Positions 23,208-32,800 of a stretch of 64,000 nt of DNA are shown here, piece after piece. The translations under genes and the position numbers were made by a program. This DNA comes from Neoarius graeffei (lineage: Eukaryota > Chordata > Actinopteri > Siluriformes > Ariidae), in NCBI RefSeq assembly GCF_027579695.1, contig NC_083577.1, positions 92,439,018 to 92,503,017 on the forward strand, written 5' to 3'. Under the pieces are notes generated by a model. It made no database searches. It worked only from the letters and a program-made list of their open reading frames with translations, and had not been told where the DNA came from. How positions within the stretch are numbered: position 1 is the stretch's first letter; every line of letters starts with the position of its first letter.

Positions 23208-24118
23208 TTGTCCCTCCTTCTGCGCCCTCTCTCAGCTGTGGAGAGACGAGTACGTCCAACTTGCATGGGCTCTGGACAGTCACTGGAGGAGGTAGACGGG
23301 CTCCAGGTCGAGGCAGTGAGGCCGGGGAAGCTCAGGACTCGGCGGCGCTCTCTAATCCTGTTGTCAAGACGAGTAGAATGTGAGATCAGAGTTTCGAGGT
23401 CACTTGGGCATCTGATAGAGGCCAGGCCATCTTTGATGGGGTCAGACAAACCATGGTGAAAGGCTGAAACCAGGGCTGTTTCGTTCCATCCGCTGACTGC
23501 TGCGAGCGTCCGGAACTCGATGGCGTAGTCCGCGACATTTACTTCTTGCCGGATGGACATGAGCTTTCTGGCTGCGTCTTTACTGATGTCAGCTTGATTG
23601 AAGACACGAAGCATCTCCTCCGTAAACAGCTGGAAATCAGAGCACTTGGGTCCCTGTGTCTGCCAGATAGCTGTGGCCCAGGCTTGTGCCTTACCAGCTA
23701 ACAAGGTTATCACAAAGGCAATCTTGCGGCGATCCATAGTGTAGGTGGTAGGCTGGAGCTCAAAGGTAAGTTGGCACTGGGTAAGGAACTCCCGGCACTC
23801 ACTGTGCTTGCCGTCATACCTCTGTGGTGCAGGAAGGCAGGGTTCGCGAGGTGAAGGAGGCAGCGTGGCCGGAGGCACTGGAGCGGATGGTAGAGCAGGA
23901 GCAGAATCAGGCGGAGGAGATGGGGGTAGAGAAGTCAGCTGTGCCAGGGTTTTCCCAATCTGCTGAAGCAGTACCTCGTGGCGAGTAAGGGTCTCACGTT
24001 GGCTTGCAAGAGTTCGTCCATGAGTGTCCATGGTAGCTCCGAAGCGTGTTAAAGCGGCCATAATTCCCTGAATATTAGCTGGGTAGACAGTTGAAGAAGC
24101 CTCTGCTGAGTCAGTCAT
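23111..24118 (-). CDS. Gypsy gag (capsid and CCHC nucleocapsid)
   Basis: A 335-residue open frame starts at an ATG only 13 bases inside the 5' LTR edge. It has an N-terminal coiled region, a proline-rich segment ([18 protein letters not shown]), a Ty3-type capsid domain ([27 protein letters not shown]) and a C-terminal CCHC knuckle, [14 protein letters not shown]. Its end overlaps the start of the pol frame, in a different phase, so pol would need frameshifting. It is the one intact gene of the element. Confidence 0.93.
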   Translation of the reverse strand: MTDSAEASSTVYPANIQGIMAALTRFGATMDTHGRTLASQRETLTRHEVLLQQIGKTLAQLTSLPPSPPPDSAPALPSAPVPPATLPPSPREPCLPAPQRYDGKHSECREFLTQCQLTFELQPTTYTMDRRKIAFVITLLAGKAQAWATAIWQTQGPKCSDFQLFTEEMLRVFNQADISKDAARKLMSIRQEVNVADYAIEFRTLAAVSGWNETALVSAFHHGLSDPIKDGLASIRCPSDLETLISHSTRLDNRIRERRRVLSFPGLTASTWSPSTSSSDCPEPMQVGRTRLSTAERGRRRRDKCCIYCGKPGHFRASCPELSGKGPPRPAEGGL

Positions 24119-24131
24119 GACAGAGTCTTTC

Positions 24132-24694
24132 TGTTAGGGTTTTGCTGGGATTCGAACCTGGATCGCTGGTGTGATAATCCAGCAAACCCCCACTAGGCAA
24201 CCAGGGGGATGACTCAAGTGCAGAGGCGTGAGGCGAAAGTAGAGTATCAAAAAACAGTTTATTTACACTATATAAAATATTTACAATCTGATGGAAAAAA
24301 ACAAAAAGAAAATCCAAAAGCTCAGAAGATAACAAAAATAAAAATATCCAAAGGTGCAAAGTCCAAAAACAAAATGAAAGGCAAAAATGCTGAATGCTCA
24401 AAAGATCAAAAAGTACAAAGTCCAAAGAAAGCAAAAATACCAAAAACACAAGGGCAAAGGCAAGAAACGTGGGACAGAGGAAACTAGCACTAGACAACAC
24501 AGCATAAAGACTCCGTGACAAGGGAACAAACAGAGGGGTATTTATACACAAACTAATTAAGGAACAGGGCGGGGCAGGAAACAGGCAACCAAGACACACA
24601 CAAAACACAGTGGCAGCCTCTAGAGGCCAAAACAAACATGACAAGATAAACATAACAGCAGCCTCTAGAGGCCAAAACAGTCCCAGTCCTAACA
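24132..24694 (-). repeat. Gypsy 5' LTR
   Basis: Partner of 19619-20177. The bases next to its inner edge (24119-24131) do not start with TGG, so a standard tRNA primer site is not visible. Confidence 0.95.
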
Positions 24695-25751
24695 ATATCG
24701 ACTTGAACACTGGGTTGGGTTGACTGGTAAAGTTATCAATTGGTTAAAATCATACTTAAAAGATAGAAGCTTCTTTGTTACCATGGGAAATTGTACCTCA
24801 ACATCAATGTCCTTGACCTGTGGTGTCCCCCAGGGGTCGATCCTTGGACCATTACTATTCAACCTTTATATGCTCCCACTTAAACAAATTATCAAGAACA
24901 ACTCAATTTTGTATCACTGCTATGCAGATGACACCCAAATTTATTTTGCTCTATCACCTAATGATTATGCCCCCCTTGAATGTCTCTACCAGTGTATCGA
25001 ACAAATCAACAACTGGATGTCACAAAATTTTCTCCAGCTGAACACAGATAAAACAGAAGTAATTCTATTTGGGAAAAAAGATGAAAGACTCAGGATTACC
25101 ACTATTCTTGACACAAAGGGGATTAAAACAAAAGATATGGTTAAAAATCTTGGTGTTTTCATTGACAGCGAGCTAAACTTCGACAGTCACATGAAAGCAA
25201 TCACTAAATCGTCATTTTATCACCTAAAAAACATTTCCAAACTAAGAGGACTTATGTCAAAAAATGATCTGGAAAAACTTATACATGCCTTCATCTCAAG
25301 TAGGGTTGATTACTGCAATGGCCTTTTCACAGGCCTGCCAAAAAAGACCATCAAACGACTTCAGCTGGTTCAAAATGCAGCAGCGAGGGTTCTCACACGA
25401 ACAAAAAGAACAGAGCACATTACTCCAATTCTAAGGTCCCTTCACTGGCTTCCAGTAAGCTACAGAATTGACTTTAAAGCATTGCTGCTGGTGTACAAAT
25501 CTCTAAATGGTACAGGGCCCAATTACCTCTCTGATATGTTGCAGCGGCCTAACCCAATCAGATCTACCAGATCGCAGCAGCAAAATTGACTGGTAAAACC
25601 TGTTGTTAAAACAAAGTGTGGCGAAGCAGCTTTTAGCTACTATGCAGTACAGCTATGGAACCAACTGCCAGAGGACATTAAAAATGCTCCTGCTGTTGGC
25701 AGCTTCAAATCTAGACTAAAGACCAAGCTGTTCTCAGATGCTTTCTGCTAA
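24695..25751 (+). pseudogene. L2 reverse transcriptase, C-terminal half
   Basis: Open from the gypsy edge: CGVPQGSILGPLLFNLYM, then YADDTQIYF, then VKNLGVFIDSELNFDSHMK and [15 protein letters not shown]. One in-frame TGA at 25587-25589 cuts the frame; the same phase then continues through LWNQLPEDIKNAP to the natural stop at 25749-25751 after FSDAFC. Combined with the first half it lacks only this stop repair and the 5' part, so it is a moderately young copy. Confidence 0.88.
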
Positions 25752-26329
25752 CTGATAAATATCGTCATCTTTACATGTTTTAAACTTTACTTAACTTTTA
25801 CAGTCTCTGCATGTTTTAAACTTTACTTAACTTTTATTCTATTTTATTCTGCTGTTTTTTAACTGAATTTTTACTTCATTTTATTTCTACTATTGTTTAA
25901 TCCTTATATTATTTTTCTCTCTTCTTCCCCCTTTATTTTATGTAATTTTATTTTCTATTGTTTACTGTTTTGCTTTTACCTCTGTAAAGCACATTGAACT
26001 GCCACTGGGTATGAAATGTGCTATATAAATAAACTTGCCTTGCCTTGTTTATTTTTAAAGCTCATAGGCAATGGTTTTAATTTTATGTACATTTGAAACT
26101 TTAGATGTTAAAAAATCCTCTGTAATTTTCTTCTAGTCCCAAGAAGTATTGTTAATAAGTAGTAATTAAAATACGTTAGAATTTCTATTCGACTATTTTC
26201 GTGACCACTTGGCGCGTGACGTCATTTCAGCCAAACAAACCGCTTGAGTTGAGCCCATTTCCATTTACTTACATTGCCATTCGGCTTGAGTGCAGACGTG
26301 CGTTCAGGAATTTCCAAAGAAAAACCCCC

Positions 26330-26929
26330 ATGCATTATTGTTGTGCAGTGAACCGTAACAACAGGACCAGTTCAGGAAGAAGTTTTTACCTTTTTCCGAA
26401 AAAGGGGAAGAGGTGGAGCGAGTGGGTTGGCTTTTTCCGAAAAAGGAGAAGAGGTGGAGCAAGTAGGTTGGCTTTTTCCAAAAAAGGAGAAGAGGCGGAG
26501 CGAGTGGGTTGGCTTTTTCCAAAAAAGAAGAGGCGGAGCGAGTGGGTTGGCTTTTTCCGAAAAAGGAGAAGAGGCGGAGCGAGTGGGTTGGCTTTTTCCG
26601 AAAAAGGAGAAGAGGCAGAGCGAGTGGGTTGGCTTTGTCCAAAAAAGGAGAAGAGGCGGAGGGAGTGGGTTGGCTTTTTCCGAAAAAGGAGAAGAGGTGG
26701 AGCGAGTGGGTTGGCTTTTTCCAAAAAAGGAGAAGAGGCGGAGCGAGTGGGTTGGCTTTTTCCGAAAAAGGAGAAGAGGCGGAGCGAGTGGGTTGGCTTT
26801 TTCCGAAAAAGGAGAAGAGGCAGAGCGAGTGGGTTGGCTTTGTCCGAAAAAGGAGAAGAGGCGGAGCGAGTGGGTTGGCTTTTTCCGAAAAAGGAGAAGA
26901 GGCGGAGCGAGTGGGTTGGCTTTTTCTGA
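26330..26929 (+). pseudogene. THAP-domain first exon running into a minisatellite
   Basis: The ATG at 26330 opens MHYCCAVNRNNRTSSGRSFY followed by LFPKKGKRWSEW. This matches the first half of a THAP zinc finger (C-x-x-x-C then a FPK...R..W block). The second zinc pair (C..H) never appears, because from about 26388 the exon turns into 41-bp repeats. The open frame of about 200 residues is therefore mostly repeat. THAP domains occur in host factors and in P, Kolobok and some Harbinger-related transposases; the flanking inverted repeats favour a transposon origin. The lone first Cys pair is not a functional finger. Confidence 0.65.
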
Positions 26930-27530
26930 AAAAGGAGAAGAGGCGGAGTGAGTGGATTGGCTTTTTCCAAAAAAGGAGAAGAGGTGGAGTGAGTGGGTTG
27001 GCTTTTTCCAAAAAAGGAGAAGAGGTGGAGTGAGTGGGTTGGCTTTTTCCAAAAAAGAAGAGGCTGAGCGAGTGGGTTGGCTTTTTCCGAAAAAGGAGAA
27101 GAGGCGGAGCGAGTGGGTCGGCTTTTTCTGAAAAAGGAGAAGAGGCGGAGCGAGTGGGTTGACTTTTTCCAAAAAAGGAGAAGAGGCTGAGCAAGTGTGT
27201 TGGCTTTTTCCAAAAAAGGAGAAGAGGCGGAGCGAGAGGGTTGGCTTTTTCCCAAAAAGGAGAAGAGGCTGAGCAAGTGCGTTGGCTTTTTCCAAAAAAG
27301 GAGAAGAGGTGGAGCAAGTGGGTTGGCTTTTTCTGAAAAAGGAGAAGAGGCGGAGTGAGTGGGTTGGCTTTTTCCAAAGAAGGAGAAGAGGTGGAGTGAG
27401 TGCGTTGGCTTTTTCCAAAAAAGGAGAAGAGGTGGAGCGAGTGCGTTGGCTTTTTCCAAAAAAGGAGAAGAGGCGGAGCGAATGGGTTGGCTTTTTCCGA
27501 AAAAGGAGAAGAGGCGGAGTGAGTGGATTG
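26388..27530. repeat. 41-bp minisatellite, about 28 copies
   Basis: The unit is 'gagtgggttggctttttccg' followed by 'aaaaaggagaagaggcggagc', 41 bp, with variants such as lost bases near 26521 and 27050. The unit length leaves remainder 2 on division by three, and the unit has no stop in any of six frames. Overlapping open frames of 357, 390 and 357 residues result on the minus strand and 174-242 on the plus strand. They are not independent genes. Confidence 0.95.
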
Positions 27531-27546
27531 TGTGTGTGAAACAAAA

Positions 27547-27605
27547 TTAGATTAGATAGAACTTTATTGATCCCTGTGGGAGGGTTCCCTCAGGGAATTA
27601 AGCAG
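27547..27605 (-). repeat. LINE 3' tail (CR1/Rex1-like), reverse orientation
   Basis: Reads 'attagatagaactttattga' then 'ggttccctcagggaatta'. Its complement matches the 3' end of the LINE at 40320-40385, so it is the truncated tail of the same family. Confidence 0.75.
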
Positions 27606-27915
27606 TCAAAGAAGAAACAGAGCAGCAACGCTGAAGCAAAAGGGGAAGATTGGAGGTAAACATTTTTACTTTTGCTTACAATTGACAAGTCAAGAATCCT
27701 GAGGGATCCTGTACAATCATTGTGGAAATGAGACAAAGGGATATTTCCTCGCTTAGAGTCGGCTATAGATAGTATAATGCCGCGGATGGCAGGCTAATGT
27801 GGCCGACCGGCGCGCTGTCCAGTAATCGTTCCCTATATCCACTAGGGAGGCGGTTTAATTATTCTTCAAAAGGGCTCTTATTTAGTATTACGATGAAAGT
27901 AGGAATTTATCATAA

Positions 27916-28146
27916 CTACCAGGATAAATCGTTTGGGTGCGAGTCTTGTTGAGGTCCGGGGTCGCCGCGATCAGAGTCGGCCGAGTCGCCGTCCGATTCC
28001 GAGGCCGCACGGTCAAACCAGTGAGCCACATTCACCGATTGCTCCGCAACGGCCATAGGGTCATACAGATACGGTTTCACCTCTTGATATTCAATTTGGA
28101 GAGTTCCTACTTCAAAATCATTCTCGCTTTCAGACATTTTACACAA
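27916..28146 (-). CDS. Acidic P2RX7-like first exon (TE-associated)
   Basis: The minus-strand frame starts MCKMSESENDFEVGTLQIEY (or at the second Met, 28137). It contains VKPYLYDP and a Ser/Asp-rich acidic stretch, and stops just after HPNDLSW. The last codon overlaps a splice donor: 'tcctg|gtagtt' would end the exon at 27920, splitting the Trp codon. In the P2RX7 C-terminal-like zinc domain found in many fish TE-associated proteins the next residues are WC-x-C, so the split Trp fits. No second exon is seen; it was probably lost in the array region. This is pattern recognition, not a proven homology. Confidence 0.5.
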   Translation of the reverse strand: MCKMSESENDFEVGTLQIEYQEVKPYLYDPMAVAEQSVNVAHWFDRAASESDGDSADSDRGDPGPQQDSHPNDLSW

Positions 28147-28235
28147 CCTCTCACGACCAAAGTCCGTACACGTGTGCTCGGTTCGCAGGTAAACACGGAG
28201 CTGCTCCCGGTCTGTTTGGCTTAAATGACGTCACG

Positions 28236-28776
28236 GCGACGCCCCCTGGCGGTTAAAGTGCGCATAAGTGAGATGTAAACAAACCTTCGGAAATTGGGCA
28301 AAACAGAATATTTTAACCGTTTTATTCAAGTTCAGGGTGCAAATTAGACACCAGGAAGATTGAATTCGCTTTTTGGGTCGTTCTTCTAGACAATAAAGTT
28401 GATATTGTATGTTTCACCTCTGACCCTTGCCGATGACCTTTAAACTCCTTTATGAGCGCCATTGGTTAAACGGCTGGATCAGACCAAAGTAATAGAACGC
28501 AAGCTTAATCCTGTTTGCTTCGAACATCTTCTAAAGCATATTTCTTGAAATAACTGTAAATATTACACTTATAAACCGAGAAAGGTCTTATTTTAGTAAT
28601 TAAACAAACAAACAAAAATGTAAAAACGGAGATATTTTGGCGCGACGACTCGCTCTGGCTCTGTTAGTCAGGCCTTTGCGCAGTGCACTGAATTTGAAAG
28701 TGAAGTCTTTGCTTCCGGTCTGCTTCCGGTCAGCTTCACTATTAGTTCAGAGCTGTTAATTACCACGTTAACCATA
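28236..28776. promoter_or_regulatory. NEMP upstream region
   Basis: This 540-bp gap lies between the two-gene transposon and the first NEMP codon. I see no TATA box near the start. There are several CG dinucleotides (28620-28720) and a direct repeat 'gcttccggtc' near 28710-28730. The 5' UTR must lie here, but the start site cannot be read. Confidence 0.4.
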
Positions 28777-28867
28777 ATGAAGGGGTTTATTATTATTATT
28801 TTATATGCTGTGGGTTTAATTATTCTCATCTCACGCGCTGAAGGAAACAGAGGATATTCCTATGCAG
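28777..28867 (+). CDS. nemp1/nemp2: NEMP exon 1: start codon and signal peptide
   Basis: Thirty codons begin [20 protein letters not shown], a clear hydrophobic signal sequence with likely cleavage near AEG. The donor is G|GTAAAT at 28867/28868, phase 1. The start is chosen because it gives the signal peptide expected for NEMP and because the exon joins in phase to 35490. Confidence 0.75.
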
Positions 28868-29787
28868 GTAAATGCTAGCTCAGGGAGCTAACGGCTAAGC
28901 GTGTGCTGCTAACTAGCAGTGTGAGGAGTGAGTTCGAGTTTAGTTTAGTGAACTCACTCACAACTGGGCTTAACTATCATTAACTATTATTAACCATTAT
29001 TAACTATCATTAACTATCATTACCGAGCCGAGAATGAAACCTGTTAGCAGGATTAGCCACCTGGTAGCTGCATACAGATATAAATGAAACACAGATAAAT
29101 AAATCCTGATACAGTGTTTAGGCATTTACAGATTATTTAAAATGTAGAATATAAACTTAAACTCATCACTACACATGATGTACAGCGCCTTGCAAAAGTA
29201 TTCACCCCCCTTGGTGTTTGTCCTGTTTTGTCGCATTACAAGCTGGAATTAAAATGGATTTTTGGAGGGTTAGCACCATTTGATTTACACAACAAGCTGA
29301 AAACTTTAAGGCTGCACATTGTTGTCTTATTGTGACACAAACAATAAGATGAAAAAACAGAAATCTGGAGTGTGCATAAGTATTCACCCCAAGTCAATAC
29401 TTTGTAGAGCCACCTTTTGCTGCAATTACAGCTGCAAGTCTCTTAGGCCCTGTCCACACGGCAACAGATTCAGGTGACTCCGATACAATTGCTTATCGTT
29501 TAGGCCTGGCGTCCACACGGCGCCGGCGTTTTGGGTGCCCAAAATGCAATCTTTTTGAGAACGGGTTCCAGAGTGGAAAGATCTGGCAACGTTGCCGTTG
29601 TGAAGTCGTCTGGATGAGTAGAACGGATTTGTTTACGATGACGTCACAACCACATGACTGTGAGTGCTTCACGCCGGATAGAAGTGTAACGAACTCGATG
29701 CGAGTTGTCAACAAATCCTATAACTTGGTTCATGAAACGCGCTTACAAAATATTTTCACTGTGAATATTTATTGTGTAATGGTGCAA

Positions 29788-29824
<37 letters not shown>

Positions 29825-32800
29825 CCCTTAGGGCAGAGTCAATCCCGCCAGCAAAAATAGGGAAAAAAAGGAGTGATCTCACCTCTTCAGATGTTGGTTT
29901 TAGTCCTACAATACATTCCTCAAAAAGGGCGTAGAAGAGCAAATGAATCCTTCAACGTGTAGCATTCAATTTATTCCGGACCATTAAAGACGCCGCCTTC
30001 CGCGTAGAATCATACGTCATCCTCACCGCCATATTGGATAGGTCAAAGCGGAGAATAAAGATTCATGTGCTGCGTTTAACTGTACCAACAGGTTTACCGT
30101 CCAAACGAGATCACATGGGATTACCTTTCACAGGTGAGAAACAACAAATTAATCCATCAACGTGGAGCATTCAATTTATTCCGGACCATTAAAGACGCCG
30201 CCTTCCGCGTAGAATCATACGTCATCCTCGCCGCCATATTGGATAGGTCAAAGCAGAGAATAAAGATTAGCTGCGTTTAACTGTACCAACAGGTTTGCCG
30301 TCCAAACGAGATCACATGGGATTACCTTTCACAGGTGAGACTGGAAAAATACTTTTCATTGTATTTGGTCATTATAATGTAATTTTACGAACAAATTTTC
30401 CTGACTTTGTGGCTAATATGAAGTCTCGCGCATAAGTTTATGCGCATGCGTCCTTACTTCTTCTATTGTTCTGGTGTCTCCGAAGGGACCGTCTTAAAGT
30501 GCCCCTAGAGGTGTGGCATGTGTATTGCATCGTTTTCAGCAAGCGTTGCGTTGCCATATGGACCTGATATTTTACTGATCGTTGCCCATTTGGACGCGAT
30601 ATATTTTTAAATAACATCTCGTTGCCGTTGTCATGTGGATGTAGCCTTAGGGTGTGTCTCTATTAGCTTAGCACATGTAGCCACTGGGATATTTGCCCAT
30701 TCCTCAAGGCAAAATTGCTCCAACTCCTTCCAGTTAGATGGGTTGCATTGGTGCACAGCAATCTTCAAGTTATGCCACAGATTCTCAATTGGATTGAGGT
30801 CTGGGCTTTGATTCGGCCATTCCAAGACATTTAAATGTTTCCCTTTAATCCACTCCAGTATGTTTAGGATCATTGTCCTGCTGGAACGTGAACCTTCGTC
30901 CCAGTCTCAAACCTCAGGCCAACTCAAACAGGTTTTCCTCCAGAATTGCCCTGTATTTAGTGCCATCCATCTTTCCTTCAGTCCTGACCAGCTTTGCTGT
31001 CCCTGCAGATGAAAAACATCCCCACAGCATGATGCTGCCACCACCATGCTTCACTGTAGGGATGGTGTTCTCAGGGTGTTGGGTTTGTGCCACACATGGC
31101 GTTTCCCATGATGGCCAAAATGATCAATTTAAAGTGCATATTCTGGACCAATTTTTTTTTTTTTATCTGAAAGTATGTCCCTTTACACACTCATCCAGAA
31201 GGGTAATTTTGCACAAGGCCATCTGTCTACAGCAGAAAAAAATAAAATAAAACGCGTCTGGAAAAATCCCAAGGGCGTCTGGAGCCAGATTCGTGACGTC
31301 ACCTGCGGAAGCGCCAGCAGGCTGTACGAGTTTTGCACGGTTTCAGTGCACAGCCTGTGTAGACCAAGCGCTCCCGTTTCTCTCTCATTGTCCGGTCTTT
31401 TGGGAAACGATGAGTACTAATCCCATCAAGATTGGTGTTGCTACACCCTCCTACGATACATCTGTTAACCATTTTAATAATTACACGATAACGTTGAAGA
31501 AATTTGCAGAAAACCACCAGGTCGTTTTCTCATAAACAAACCAGTGCTGACGTAGGATTCAGAGGGAGGTGTCCCGCACGCGACGTCACGAAAATCAATG
31601 TTTGCCAGGAAATCTAAATGCCGAGTTTTTTCAGAGGCGGACCAATTCGCCTCAAATGGTTTGATTTCAACTGAATTTTTCTGGTATTGCACAAGGTAAA
31701 AAAATTGCAGAGAATGCAGAATGTTATAGATATTTGACCAAAGTTTAATATAAAATAGAATTGCATTGATCTTGCTCCTGAATTTACCCGTGATATGTAC
31801 TTTAAGTCTCATCTGACCAGAGAATCTTCTTCCATGTGTTGGGGGAGTCTGCCACATGCTGTTGGGCAAACTCTAAACATGATTTTTTTTCAGCAATGGC
31901 TTTTTTCTGGCCATTCTTCCATAAAGCCCCTCCTACTCTGTGGAGTGTACGGCTTAAAGTGGTCCTATGGACAGATACTCCCATCTCCTCTGTGGATCTT
32001 TGAAGCTCCTTCAGTGTTCTCTTTGGTGTCTTTGTTGCATCTCTGATTAATGCCCTCCTTGCCCGGTCTGTGAGTTTTGGTGGGCGGGGCCTTCTCTTGT
32101 CAGGTTTGTAGTGGTGCCATATTCTTTCCATTTTGCTATAATGGATTTAATGGAGCTCCGTGGGATATTCAAAGTTTGGGATATTTTTTATAACCCAACC
32201 CTGATCTATACTTCTCCACAACTTTGTCTCTGACCTGCTTGGAGGCTCCTTGGTTTTCATGTTGCTTGCTTAGTCGTGTTGCAGAGTCAGGGTCCTTCAA
32301 GAACAGGTTGATTTATACAGACATCATGTGACAGATCATGTGACACTTTGATTGCACACAGGTGGATCTTAATCTACTAATTATGTGACTTATGAAGTGA
32401 ATTGGTTGGATCAGCTGTTATTTAGGGGTTTCATACGAAAGGGGGTGAATACTTATGCACACTGCAGATTTCTGTTTTTTCATCTTCATTATTGTTTGTG
32501 TCACAATAAAACAATTTTCACCGTTAAAGTTTTCGGCTTGTTGTGTAAATCAAATGGTGCTAACTCTCCAAAAATCCATTTTAATTCCAGCTTGTAATGC
32601 GACAAAACAGGACAAACACCAAGGGGGATGAATACTTTTGCAAGGCACTGTATGGGCAAAAAAAGCCAAATAAATCAACAATAATTTCGTCGTCTTCTTC
32701 TGGCTGCTCCCGATTAAGCGTCGCCACAGCGGATCTTCTGTCTCCATTGCTCCCTGTCTTCCGCATCCTTCTCTACCACACCTGCCACTTTCATGTCCTC

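Larger units (their letters stand above)
19619..24694 (-). mobile_element. Chromodomain Ty3/gypsy LTR retrotransposon
   Basis: LTRs of 559 and 563 bp begin TGTTAG and end CTAACA. The target duplication is a perfect atatc (19614-19618 and 24695-24699). Read on the minus strand the order is LTR, gag, protease, RT, RNase H, integrase, chromodomain, LTR, which is a chromovirus. I count about 12 substitutions and two small indels between the LTRs, about 2 percent, so the insertion is fairly young. The pol frame has two premature stops and a deletion between integrase and chromodomain. There is no envelope gene. Confidence 0.96.
19069..26045 (+). mobile_element. L2 LINE split by a gypsy retrotransposon
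   Basis: The two halves, 19069-19618 and 24695-26045, join in frame when the LTR element at 19619-24694 and one copy of its 5-bp target are removed: DTVDHNILLY runs straight into a RLEHWVGLTGKV-like string. The 3' end reads 'gctatataaataaacttgcc', typical of L2. The 5' endonuclease half is absent. Confidence 0.92.
26215..28235. mobile_element. Candidate two-gene THAP/P2RX7-like DNA transposon
   Basis: Inverted repeats of 28 bp with 26 matches lie at 26215-26242 and 28208-28235 (core 'cgtgacgtcattt'). A THAP-type exon reads inward from the left (ATG 26330) and an acidic P2RX7-like exon reads inward from the right (ATG 28146 or 28137). The organisation resembles DNA transposons with a transposase gene and an accessory gene at opposite ends, as in Harbinger/ISL2EU groups. 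The middle has been replaced by a minisatellite and a LINE tail. The outermost ends and TSD are not resolved, so the boundaries are inner limits. Confidence 0.5.
29183..32650 (-). mobile_element. Tc1-like transposon 3, pierced by two THAP elements
   Basis: TA flanks at 29181-29182 and 32651-32652; ends 'cagcgccttgcaaaagtatt' and its complement, with inverted repeats well over 100 bp. It lies in NEMP intron 1, antisense to the gene. It is interrupted at 29446-30646 and 31133-31801 by two unrelated elements, each with its own target duplication. Confidence 0.93.

Noticed and set aside
26304-27544. Very long overlapping minus-strand ORFs (357, 390, 357 residues) rich in SFFGKSQPT
   Set aside because: They are three readings of one stop-free 41-bp tandem repeat, each cycling through the same peptide; not separate genes.
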